Shown piece by piece: positions 1 to 9,419 of a DNA stretch of 36,195 nt. Below the pieces are notes generated by a model, which worked only from the letters and a program-made list of their open reading frames with translations, had not been told where the DNA came from and ran no database searches. Source of the DNA: Triparma columacea (taxonomy: Eukaryota; Sar; Bolidophyceae; Parmales; Triparmaceae); NCBI GenBank assembly GCA_030267965.1, contig BRYA01000413.1, positions 1-36,195 on the forward strand, written 5' to 3'. A program made the translations under genes and the position numbers. The stretch's first letter is position 1; every line of letters begins with the position of its first letter.

Positions 1-66
1 AACCCTAACCCTAACCCTAACCCTAACCCTAACCCTAACCCTAACCCTAACCCTAACCCTAACCCT
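1..66. repeat. Telomere, CCCTAA strand, 11 units
   Basis: Eleven uninterrupted copies of AACCCT start at base 1. The C-rich strand reading 5' to 3' from the left edge is the orientation expected for a left chromosome end, so the opposite strand carries the TTAGGG-type 3' end. Two variant CACCCT units follow, then a different 9-bp repeat, which is the usual decay of a telomere into subtelomeric sequence. Confidence 0.97.
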
Positions 67-262
67 CACCCTCACCCTTACACCCTTTACACCCTTTACA
101 CCCTTTACACCCTTTACACCCTTTACACCCTTTACACCCTTTACACCTTTTACACCCTTTACACCTTTTACACCCTTTACACCCTTTACACTCTTTACAT
201 TCTTTACACTTTTTATACCCTTTACACCCATTACACTCTTCACACACTTTACATTTTTTCAC
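67..262. repeat. Telomere-proximal degenerate 9-bp repeat
   Basis: After two CACCCT units the sequence becomes a tandem 9-bp array of ACACCCTTT, near perfect to about 190 and increasingly diverged to about 262. The unit looks like a telomere repeat stretched by three bases. On the minus strand it gives an open frame of repeated Lys-Gly-Cys, which is an artefact of the 9-bp period and not a gene. Confidence 0.9.
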
Positions 263-923
263 ACACCTTCACACACACATACATACATTTTACCTTTACA
301 ACAACACACCATTCCATCTTATACCCTTCTCTCTCCTACTCTCTCTCCTTAAATTCCCTTACTCCTCTCTAAAACTACACTCACCCTCTTTTAATTCATC
401 TTCATACATATCTTCTACACTTACACACATCATTCCACCTTACACTTTCCTCTCTTCTACCCTCACTCCTTAATTCCTCTCTCTCTTTCACCCACCACAC
501 TCACACTCTTTTATTCATCCCCATACACATTCTCTACACTTCCATCATACTAACAAAATACTATAACACTTCCTCAATTCTTTAAAACTCATTAATATTT
601 ACCTACACACACTTACACCACTAAATCTTATACTCTCCTTTCCACAACTCTCTCCTTTCAATTTCTTTCTCTCCTCTCCATAACCACACTCACCCTCTTT
701 TTATTTATCCCATAAACATCTACTACACTTCCTTTATACTCACAAACCACTATGACACTGCCACAACTCTTCAAAACTCCATACACATCTACTACACTTC
801 CTTAATTCTCACAAATTACTTTGACACTCCCACAATACATCTACTACACTTAAAACACTTTCAAAATAGTAACAATAAAACCAAATAAAATAGTTTTTCC
901 TGCAAATGTTGCTGCCTTATTAG
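263..923. repeat. Subtelomeric low-complexity, CT/CA-rich region
   Basis: No gene is visible. The region is pyrimidine-rich on the plus strand and built of diverged repeated phrases. Examples are CTCACCCTCTT followed by an ATTCATC-like block near 380, 500 and 687, and two adjacent diverged copies of about 60-70 bp beginning with CATCTACTACACTTCCTT at about 718 and 785. It separates the telomere from the stop codon of the first gene by less than 1 kb and includes that gene's 3' UTR. Confidence 0.7.
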
Positions 924-3900
924 TCACCCCCCATGTTCATCGTCTTTCGGCAAAACACTGCTTACTTTACTCTTCCCACCTCCCACCCCTATAATATCTC
1001 TACCATCAGCGCCTCCAACACTTGCTCTCCTTATACTTGCCCTCAAAGCACCTGCTAAATCACCCTCAGCTTCAGCATTAACACTTGCTCTCCTAACACT
1101 CTCTCTCCTTCTAGCATCTCCATCTGCTGGAATAAAATCTACAGGTACTCTAGTCTTTATCACATCAGTAAACCACTCTGGTTGCTCCTCTTCCCATTTA
1201 GCCCAGTTTAAGCCAACCCATTTCTTAATTTCTCCCTCAATTGAGATCCATTGATTTCTTGATCTTTTTAGGACTGTAGCCTTTATGGCGTCATTTTCCC
1301 CTTCAAGGAAATATGCCATGTTTAAGTCCTTTGATTTCTGTGTACTCCAGAAAGTGTGCCAGTACTTCCTTTCAATGTTCCAAAAAAAGATAGCAAAGCA
1401 TAGAGTAGTGATAAGTATTAAATTGTTCACAATGGATGAAGATATATCAATTGCTCTCTCATCAACATGAGCTGAAGCTAAATATATGGACATTGGAAGG
1501 CTTCCCATTGTCAACAAAAGACCAAACAACCAATACACTCCCCCAACTTCATTAGGATGTCTAAAATGCACAATTGAAGTAAAGTCTACGATGACCTTTA
1601 CAATCACTCTAACAAAAATGCTAAACACAATCTCTATATTACCCCCAATTGGTATCCAATACCAAAAGTCTCCCCTCAATATCTTAACCAATAAGTAAAT
1701 ACCAAGATCTGCGCCAATGTAGAGAAAGGCCCAACTACCTCCCATCAACCCAAGAAGCACTATTGTTGTACACCTTATTAGAAGCATTCCTGCAGTGTAC
1801 AGCAGCATGGACACAAACACTACTATTCTCTTGCTTGCATTTGCAGGTATATACCCATAGAAGTCTGGTGTTTCTTCTCTCTTAGCAGGGTCTGTGTCCC
1901 AGTCATAACAAATTGATGCTGAGGCAAAGCCTGTTGTAATTGCTGACACTGCAACTGAAAGCCATGCTGAAGTTCCAACATCTTTGTCACTTGATGCTAT
2001 AGCCATAAGTTGGATTATCACTCCAGGGATTGCCTCAGCAAACATCTCAATCATTTTCATAGCTGTCATCTCCTGCATTGGTTCAAGTGCAGTCCCAACC
2101 TCTTGTTTTGCTCCAGTTGCTACCCTATAAGCATCAACTGCAGGCTTGTACCCAAGCAAGATTGGAATCCACTCCCTTAACACCCTTGTCATCCCCAACT
2201 TCCTGTACCCTACCCAGACACAGACCATCTGAATCCCAATTGACACTAACAAACTTGCAAAAGATGCCTTAAAGTACCCATACTTCTTATCACTCCGAAA
2301 CATGTACGTCACATACACATCAGTCAGCAAATCAGTCATGCTTGTGAAAGCTCCCACTGTCACCCTCATCTTGACACCCCAAGGGACTTCCTCCAACAGC
2401 TTGAAGCCAATCGTCTCGAGCATAGGTCTAAACCAGCTGTACTCTTCGTCAAGCTCCTTCAGAGCAGGGAACTGGTGCATCCACTCGTCTATAGCGGATT
2501 GCACCTGCGTACTTGTTGCCAATGTCGCCGCTAGGCTTTCGCCGATCTCCTTCCCGTCCTTCTTCTCCAGGTCCTTGGCTGCCCCCTCCACTTTCCTCAT
2601 CCTGTGCAGCTTGTTCTCAATGATGGCAGCCAGCATCGCCTCTACAAATGAGTACTTCTCGACGACACCTTTCAGAAGTTCATTTGTTGCAACAAACTCT
2701 CCCACAGCCACTTCCTTTGTCCTCCCATTCTCCCTTTGCTTAACTGCCAAAATCAGGTCTTCCCCCAACTGCTTTCCTTCTTGACCGGAAGTCGTGGGAC
2801 CATGGTCGACGGGGGCCATCACCTCCTCGGATCCTTCCTCAGCCTCATTTTTTCCTTCAGAGATCTCTATTGCCCCTTCATCCTGAGCATCAACGTGGTT
2901 CCTCCCCTTCTCAGCCATTTGAGAAACAGAGCTTACTTTAGCCTGTCCACCTCCTACTCTTATAATATCTCCACCATCAGCGCCTCCAACACTTGCTCTC
3001 CTAATACTTGCTCTCAAAGCACCTGCTAGACCACCCTTAGCTTCAGCATCTACACTTGCTCTCCTAACACTCTCTATTTTTCTAGCATCTCCAGCTCCTG
3101 GAATGTATTCAACTGGCACTCTTGCTCTCATAGCGTCGTCAAACCATTTTGGCTTCTCTTCCTCCCATCTCACCCAATTCGCCCCTACCCAAGCTTTCAC
3201 ATCCTCTTCAATTGCCTTCCAATCATGCTTTGACCTTTGGAATATAAAGACCGCCTTTTTATCATCAGCGCCTTTTTGAAAGTTCTTTACTGTCAAGTCT
3301 TTACCCCTTTCTATGCTGTAGAAGGTGCCCCAATATTTTTTCTCAATGTTAAAGAAGAATACAGCAAACAAGAAGACTGTACATGGTATAAATATTCCAA
3401 ATACTTTCCAAGCAAATCTAAGCACGTCGTCTGCAACACCCCCCCTTTCAGCTATAATTATAGCTACTGGAAGACTTCCCATCGTCAATACAAATCCAAA
3501 CAACCAATACATCCCTCCAACCTCATTTGGGTGCCTAAACTGCACAATTGATGTAAAGTCTGTCACAACTTTCACTGTCACTCTGCAGATAGTACTACTC
3601 AATATTTCTGCCTTACCACCCACAGGCATCCAATACCAAAAGTCTCCTCTTAATATCTTAACAAAAAAGTATAGACCAAGGTCGGCTCCAATATACAAGG
3701 AGACCCATCTGCCACGAAGTAGCCCTAGCACAACTATTGTCATGCTCCTTGTCACAAGCATACCTGTGCTAAAGAGCATCATTGACACAAATATAATTGA
3801 TCTTTTGGTGGGATTTGCAGGCACATACCCATAGAAGTCAGGCACTTGCTCTCTGTACACCGGGTCGGTGTCAAAGTCATAGCTGATAGTTGCAGATGCA

Positions 3901-4430
3901 TAGCCTGTTGTCAATGCTGAAACACTAAGTGAGACCCAAGCTGCATCCGCAACCTCTTCTTTACTTGTCGCTATTGCCGTAAGTTGGATGATTACACCAG
4001 GGATGGCTTCTGCAAACATTTCAATCACTTTCATGAAAGTCAACTCTGTCAGAGCATCAATTGCTTGTCCAGCCTCTTGTTTTTGTCCCTTTGCAACCCT
4101 GTAAGCATCAACAGCAGGCTTAAACCCAATCAAAATAGGAAACCATTCCCTAAGCACCCTCAGCGTCCCTAACTTTCTATTCTGTGCCCAAACAGTAATT
4201 ATCTGAATCACAACTGACACTGCCAAACTTGCCAAAGATGCATTAAAGTACCCATACTTCTTATCACTCCAAAACATGTACGTCACGTACACATCAGTCA
4301 GCAAATCAAAGATAGATGTAACAGCACCAACAGTAACTCGAAATGTCAAACCCCAAGGAGCCATTTTCACAACTCCCTTCCCAATCTCCACAAACATGCC
4401 CTCCATCCATGGAAACTCCTCAAACAGTTC
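924..4430 (-). repeat. 1.97-kb internal tandem duplication
   Basis: The C-terminal third of the START gene is duplicated head to tail. Matching landmarks are the CATGTACGTCAC block at 2301 and 4275 (1974 bp apart) and the ACTTGCTCTCCT block at 1020 and 2991 (1971 bp apart). The membrane spans and the RRASV tail are closely similar. The stretch between them (about 2400-2930) is less alike and more GC-rich. The duplication preserves the reading frame. Confidence 0.9.
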
Positions 4431-7400
4431 CCCAACAGCCCTGTTCTGCAATCTCCACATATCTACCCCAGCCTCAATCACCTTCCTGCTCTTCAAACAA
4501 GGCATCAAGTTGTTCCCAATCACCCTTGCCTCCTTCTCCTCCACACACTCGAGCTTAGTAGACACTGAGCTGTTGGAGCTATACTCACAGAGCCTTGCCC
4601 TCTTCAGCAAAGTGACAAACCAAGGGTACTTCATCACAACCTCTCTCAAAGCGACATTCTCGTTGCAAACCTCCTCAACATGTCTCTCTCTGTCCTTCCT
4701 TGAGTGTGCTCCTCCAAGCTGTCCTCCATCCCAAACCAAATCAGCACCCAAGGCCTCACCAACTTCCTTAGACATCTCCATTAAAGGGACAAGGTCAATA
4801 AAGTATCGTTGTACCTCAGCAGCCTCGTCTAGGTGCCTCTCCAGAGTTGATCTTGTTGCCTCAACACTCACAGAGCTACCAAGCTCTACCTTGGTGACAA
4901 ATTCTACCTTGGTTGCCTTCTCTCCCCTTTTTGTGAACATTATTGCGACTTCTTCAGATGCCCTTTGTGCAGTAGATTTCTTAGTGTTGCTCAAAGCATC
5001 ACTTCTCTCCATATTCTCCATTATTGGCTCCATTATAATCACAATAGTATCTTCATCCATCTTGTGCAGCTTCATCACATTCCAGAACTCCCTATCTCTT
5101 TTTTTAACACCATGTTGTGATTCCAACTTCTGCCTTCTCCTCACAACAACTTCCCATGTCCCCTTCTTCTCCTCAACAACCCTCTCAACATCTCCTGTTG
5201 TTTTTTTATGGACTCTGCTCTCAAAGTCCCAGGAGTAGGCAGCAGCTTCCTCCAAACCTGCTCTAATTGTCACTGTTGTCTTCCCCCATCCCTCTCCCTT
5301 ATCTGCCTTTATTAATGCCTGCCTAGTCAATGCACTACTGATCTCTTGAGCTCCCACAATCTCGTCAAAGTGGCTTTCAATCCCTGGCGCTACCTCAATT
5401 GCAATCTCCTCAATTTTTTCAATTATCTGTTGTCTATTGAAGGCGTCAATCTCTTTGCTCTGGTTGTATCTCTTTCGCAGTGTAGAAACGGCAGCCAAAA
5501 ACTGCGGAGCAATTGTGTTAACAAGAGAAGTAGGGATTGCCCCCTTTAAATCCACTTTAGAGATGAATGTCACGGCTGTTTGTTGCACATTGCCTATGGA
5601 TTGAAGGGACTCAAAATACCAGACTGAGTGAGCAGACGCCAAGACGCTTCCTGGATCAACAGGAAATTCTTCCTTTAGGTCTTCAGTGTCTGCTACAGAG
5701 AGAATAATACTGCCATTACTTTCGACCTTCCAGATTGCTCTGGTTCTTGCTTCTCGATGAGAAAACCCAGGAACGCCAAGAGTTCTTATTTGGCGTACAA
5801 ACAGATTGTGTTTGTTTGACTCCTTGAACGATGAAGCAAGTATGCCATTCACTTTTGTGGTAGTTTTGTATTCTCTTGAGTTGATGTGAAATTCAAACGC
5901 AGCACACTCCTCCACACTAGCATCAACTACAGTAGTGGCAAAACCAGTCCCACTGCTTGCCCCATGAACATGAACTAGCTTCATCTTGACCCTCTCATCA
6001 GGACTCTTCAGATCATCAAAATTCCTCCCCTCCTTGCACTTTTCATAAATCTCTTTCCCCTTACTGATTGCATCCTTCTCCTCATCTGTATAATCTTGGT
6101 GTTCGTTCTTGATAATGTTGGCAAGAGAGGCCAGTGCAGCTTTATCAACCTCTTCATCCCGCTTGAAGGAATTCCTTATCTCTGCTACCGCACCTAGTAC
6201 TCGTGGTATTGTGCTGTTTACAACATTTACTGGAATATACCCTCCCGTGTCCATAAACTGGGTCAATGTTAGTTTGCATTGGAGAACACCATTATGGTCC
6301 TTAATATTCTTGGCAGTGAGAATGCCACTTGTGGAAGCTTTCACAAGCTCTCCTAGATTTCCTCCATAATCCACCTTCTCGTCAGATGGTACAAATGCTA
6401 CATAAATGGTTCCATCTTGTTGTCCCTTTTGCCATACATATCTCATCACAAACTCTCTTTTGCGAAAAGGGAAGGGAAGCTTCTTTACTACAGCAAAAAG
6501 CTTTTCGTTGATCCCTCCCTCGCCGCCCTTCCATATTTCTAGCTTTGCAGCGTCAGCAACTTCTCTGCTTATAGCCATCCTTTCTTTGCTGCAGTACTCA
6601 ACGAACCAAGCAGCTGCTTCCTCGGCTGAGCAGTCAGCGATACACTCGGCTCTTCCAAAACCAAGTGTCTTTTTTCCTTTCTCCTGCTGCTTGTACTTGA
6701 TCTCCATCTTAACTCCCTCATAAGGTGACTTGAGAGGCCCCCACCCTCCTTTCTCCTCCCCACCAAAGAGCTTCTCAAAACCAATTGGACCCTTTGAAGT
6801 TGCCCAACTCTTCCACCTCGTTTTCTTCAAGCTCTTAGATTTTCCTCCTTCCTCCTCCCCACCAAAGAGCTCCTCCAACTCCCCAAACACCTTCTTCTGG
6901 TCCTCCTCCAACTCAACCCCTTCGCTCATTCTCTCCACCAATGCCCCCCTGACTTCGGCGTCAACCTCCTTCCCGTTTCTCCTGAACTTCTCCTGCAACT
7001 TGTTGGCCTCAACAAGCTGATTCTTTGCAAGGTACTCAATGGCTTTGTCCATCACTGCCTTTTGAAGAAGGCCAGTAAATTTCGGATCAACTGTTTGAAT
7101 GCGTGTCACTCTACAGACATTTGGGGCAATCTCATTGAAGAAGTAGACACCAGTAGTCTCTGCTAGCACAAATCCTTCCTTACTGAGGTCCTTGAAGCCT
7201 CCTCCTGGGTACTCTGTCAGCGGAACAAACCCCAACAAGTAGGCTGCCCTGCCACTGCCCAACTTGATTTCTTTCCAAGAGAACCAGGTTTCAAATACAC
7301 GATCTTTTGCTGGGCGAGGCACACGAAATCCTTGATGTTGATGTTGACTTCTTGTTCCATCGACATTCTCCAAAATGACTCTAGGCAGATTGCCATTATC

Positions 7401-8522
7401 ACTGTAATGTTCTGCTGCATAAGTGTAAATGTTGGCTAAATTTATCTCAGCTAGCAACCATTGTACCCCCTTGTCGACAGTAACTCCAAACCCTCCCCAA
7501 ACCTTGTCCCCCTCTCTCCACAGGAACTTGTCCATGCCCTCCTTCAGTGTCCCCTTGACTCTTTTCCCCTTTGTGACAAGTTCCTTCTCTAGCCTCCTGA
7601 CCCTCTCCAACATTGCCTCTTCCTCTATTGTCAGGTGCGGTGCCCTCGGCATGAACTCCACCACAAAGTGTCTTTTCCTCCTCTCATCAATGAGACCAGG
7701 CTGTCTGAACTTCTTCCTGACCTCCTCCATGATACCCTTTACTGCTGCATACGCAACCTTGACGTCTCCCTTCTTGATTCTGCCACTGCTGCTGCCTTCA
7801 ACACTAGATGCCCTGGATCTCACACTCTTAAAGCTTTTGACTGTGCTAACATCAACTTCTGATTTCATCTCTGTTGCTCTCTCCTCTGCCTTAAGAGTTC
7901 CCACCATGGTGACTGCAGTTTGTCCAAACTCAAAGTCAGTGAAGCTGAGCTTGCCCTTAATGACACCTCGTTTGACAGTCTTGGTCTTTATTGACGCAAG
8001 AATTTCGACAAGCATCGCAGTTGCCTCATCAGAAAGGTCATCCTCTTCAAGGGGTGCCAACTCCATAATGTTTGTTGATTTGTCAGGAGATACAACTTTG
8101 AGGTCGAGGAGAAAGTCGACAAACGTATTCCCACTACCGTAGTGCTGCCAGTAGGCGAGTCTGTGAATAACCCCTTCCTTTTTGTCATACTCCTGGAGGG
8201 TCTTCCTTCGGAAGTTGCCCTGCTCGCAATCGGTGAGGAGAAAGTCAATGATCTTGTCGCGCTCGTCATGGAAGACATCAGCAAGCTCCATAACCTTCAC
8301 ATCGACGCCGGTAGAGTTGTCTATGAGGCCTTCAACGGCTAATCGGTCATCCAGAAGTTTCACAAGTTTACCTTGTTCGAGACCAAGAGCTGTGTAATCG
8401 ATATCTACGGGACCGTGTATTGCGGAGGGTGTGTGATTGGGGCCTGAGGGGGGCTCGGAGGCGGTGTTGGTCTTGCTGACGTCATTCACAACTCCAGCAT
8501 CTGCTTCAACCTCACCCTCCAT
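924..8522 (-). CDS. Giant START-repeat protein with duplicated multi-span membrane module
   Basis: A single uninterrupted frame of 2532 residues from an ATG at 8522. Four START/Bet v1-like lipid-binding repeats can be made out at about residues 330-520, 597-785, 838-1020 and 1078-1240. Each ends in a helix like those closing START folds, and repeats 2 and 3 both begin with an LKSP motif. Two copies of a multi-spanning membrane module follow, at about 1390-1735 and 2050-2395. Both contain DLLTDVYVTYMF, MFAEAIPGVIIQL and RHPNEVGG and are offset by 658 residues. Each copy ends in a Ser/Arg-rich tail with two RRASV motifs. The helix layout and the E-AIP-IIQL motif recall XK-related (XKR) scramblases, but that link is tentative. 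START domains bind lipid or sterol, so a membrane-anchored lipid sensor or transfer protein is inferred. The length and absence of introns contrast with most neighbours. The first 300 residues are unrecognised. Confidence 0.85.
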   Translation of the reverse strand: MEGEVEADAGVVNDVSKTNTASEPPSGPNHTPSAIHGPVDIDYTALGLEQGKLVKLLDDRLAVEGLIDNSTGVDVKVMELADVFHDERDKIIDFLLTDCEQGNFRRKTLQEYDKKEGVIHRLAYWQHYGSGNTFVDFLLDLKVVSPDKSTNIMELAPLEEDDLSDEATAMLVEILASIKTKTVKRGVIKGKLSFTDFEFGQTAVTMVGTLKAEERATEMKSEVDVSTVKSFKSVRSRASSVEGSSSGRIKKGDVKVAYAAVKGIMEEVRKKFRQPGLIDERRKRHFVVEFMPRAPHLTIEEEAMLERVRRLEKELVTKGKRVKGTLKEGMDKFLWREGDKVWGGFGVTVDKGVQWLLAEINLANIYTYAAEHYSDNGNLPRVILENVDGTRSQHQHQGFRVPRPAKDRVFETWFSWKEIKLGSGRAAYLLGFVPLTEYPGGGFKDLSKEGFVLAETTGVYFFNEIAPNVCRVTRIQTVDPKFTGLLQKAVMDKAIEYLAKNQLVEANKLQEKFRRNGKEVDAEVRGALVERMSEGVELEEDQKKVFGELEELFGGEEEGGKSKSLKKTRWKSWATSKGPIGFEKLFGGEEKGGWGPLKSPYEGVKMEIKYKQQEKGKKTLGFGRAECIADCSAEEAAAWFVEYCSKERMAISREVADAAKLEIWKGGEGGINEKLFAVVKKLPFPFRKREFVMRYVWQKGQQDGTIYVAFVPSDEKVDYGGNLGELVKASTSGILTAKNIKDHNGVLQCKLTLTQFMDTGGYIPVNVVNSTIPRVLGAVAEIRNSFKRDEEVDKAALASLANIIKNEHQDYTDEEKDAISKGKEIYEKCKEGRNFDDLKSPDERVKMKLVHVHGASSGTGFATTVVDASVEECAAFEFHINSREYKTTTKVNGILASSFKESNKHNLFVRQIRTLGVPGFSHREARTRAIWKVESNGSIILSVADTEDLKEEFPVDPGSVLASAHSVWYFESLQSIGNVQQTAVTFISKVDLKGAIPTSLVNTIAPQFLAAVSTLRKRYNQSKEIDAFNRQQIIEKIEEIAIEVAPGIESHFDEIVGAQEISSALTRQALIKADKGEGWGKTTVTIRAGLEEAAAYSWDFESRVHKKTTGDVERVVEEKKGTWEVVVRRRQKLESQHGVKKRDREFWNVMKLHKMDEDTIVIIMEPIMENMERSDALSNTKKSTAQRASEEVAIMFTKRGEKATKVEFVTKVELGSSVSVEATRSTLERHLDEAAEVQRYFIDLVPLMEMSKEVGEALGADLVWDGGQLGGAHSRKDRERHVEEVCNENVALREVVMKYPWFVTLLKRARLCEYSSNSSVSTKLECVEEKEARVIGNNLMPCLKSRKVIEAGVDMWRLQNRAVGELFEEFPWMEGMFVEIGKGVVKMAPWGLTFRVTVGAVTSIFDLLTDVYVTYMFWSDKKYGYFNASLASLAVSVVIQIITVWAQNRKLGTLRVLREWFPILIGFKPAVDAYRVAKGQKQEAGQAIDALTELTFMKVIEMFAEAIPGVIIQLTAIATSKEEVADAAWVSLSVSALTTGYASATISYDFDTDPVYREQVPDFYGYVPANPTKRSIIFVSMMLFSTGMLVTRSMTIVVLGLLRGRWVSLYIGADLGLYFFVKILRGDFWYWMPVGGKAEILSSTICRVTVKVVTDFTSIVQFRHPNEVGGMYWLFGFVLTMGSLPVAIIIAERGGVADDVLRFAWKVFGIFIPCTVFLFAVFFFNIEKKYWGTFYSIERGKDLTVKNFQKGADDKKAVFIFQRSKHDWKAIEEDVKAWVGANWVRWEEEKPKWFDDAMRARVPVEYIPGAGDARKIESVRRASVDAEAKGGLAGALRASIRRASVGGADGGDIIRVGGGQAKVSSVSQMAEKGRNHVDAQDEGAIEISEGKNEAEEGSEEVMAPVDHGPTTSGQEGKQLGEDLILAVKQRENGRTKEVAVGEFVATNELLKGVVEKYSFVEAMLAAIIENKLHRMRKVEGAAKDLEKKDGKEIGESLAATLATSTQVQSAIDEWMHQFPALKELDEEYSWFRPMLETIGFKLLEEVPWGVKMRVTVGAFTSMTDLLTDVYVTYMFRSDKKYGYFKASFASLLVSIGIQMVCVWVGYRKLGMTRVLREWIPILLGYKPAVDAYRVATGAKQEVGTALEPMQEMTAMKMIEMFAEAIPGVIIQLMAIASSDKDVGTSAWLSVAVSAITTGFASASICYDWDTDPAKREETPDFYGYIPANASKRIVVFVSMLLYTAGMLLIRCTTIVLLGLMGGSWAFLYIGADLGIYLLVKILRGDFWYWIPIGGNIEIVFSIFVRVIVKVIVDFTSIVHFRHPNEVGGVYWLFGLLLTMGSLPMSIYLASAHVDERAIDISSSIVNNLILITTLCFAIFFWNIERKYWHTFWSTQKSKDLNMAYFLEGENDAIKATVLKRSRNQWISIEGEIKKWVGLNWAKWEEEQPEWFTDVIKTRVPVDFIPADGDARRRESVRRASVNAEAEGDLAGALRASIRRASVGGADGRDIIGVGGGKSKVSSVLPKDDEHGG

Positions 8523-9419
8523 GACGATCTTAATTGGGTGCTGAAAATCATGCGTTCGTGATCGACGTGCGTAAAAAAAAGTTGGCGGAGCGGCGTTTTT
8601 GGGTGTGAGTGAAGATATCGTAAGTTGGCAAGTGCGTCATTATTGCGCGTTTTTTATTTTCCAAAATCACCCATTCCAAAGCCCAGAAACAGACAACAAG
8701 AGAGAAAAGGCGTTGGGGGCTTCCGGTCTCTCGATCTCCTCGGTCTTTTCCTCCTCTCCTCTCTTATCCCACCCTACTTCTCCTCTACTCTCTCCCCCCT
8801 CCCCCGATCACCCGCCCTCCCAGCTTACCTCTTCACCACACGTCCTGTAGCCCCACTCCTCCAAGGGTCCCAAAGAAGTTGTTGGCAAGGCCAGCCTCGG
8901 GATGTCCTAGTCTTTGAATCCCTTGTCACCGCGTTTCCTCAATTATTTTGTGTCAAGATTGTTTTATTTTTCGTTGTTAGTATTATCCAACCGCTGATAG
9001 TCGATAATCTCTTCCCACAGCGAGAATTTAGCCAAGAGCAAAACAAATTTGCCCCATCCTTTCCAATCCTTCCCAACTCACAACAACCAAAACCAGCCAG
9101 CAAGTTCGTAGCATCCACTCGCCCTCGATGCTGTCGTCTTCCTCTCTATATTCAAAAATACTATAGCTCTGAAACAACGTTCATCACATTTCCTTCCCCC
9201 TCCCATTCCCTTGCCTCCTTCCAACCCCACCCGCCAAAACCAACCCCCCCTCGGTCCGCAATGCCCACGCCCCCTCAGCCTGCTTCGCGTCGCCCGCGAA
9301 ATATAACAAAAAGGTTTGTGTGTTTGTGTAGAAATTCTATTTTGCAAACTTTCACCGTCTCTCCCGCCAACATTTTCATTGATTATTCTCTCATCTTCTC
9401 CACATCTATCTCTCCCCCC
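8523..9419. other. Intergenic, between two minus-strand genes
   Basis: This 897-bp spacer holds the 5' flank of the START gene and the 3' flank of the Cys-rich receptor gene. It includes a pyrimidine tract (about 8745-8835) and an AT-rich part (about 8940-9060). A plus-strand open frame runs through it into the neighbouring gene, but it lacks a convincing start and resembles no family. I see no gene or clear regulatory element here. Confidence 0.5.

Noticed and set aside
59..262. Minus-strand frame of repeated Lys-Gly-Cys
   Set aside because: It is a translation of the 9-bp telomere-proximal satellite and has no independent coding sign.
4276..5238. Plus-strand open frame of 320 codons within the START gene
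   Set aside because: Ser/Thr-rich shadow of the minus-strand START repeats with no recognisable domain.
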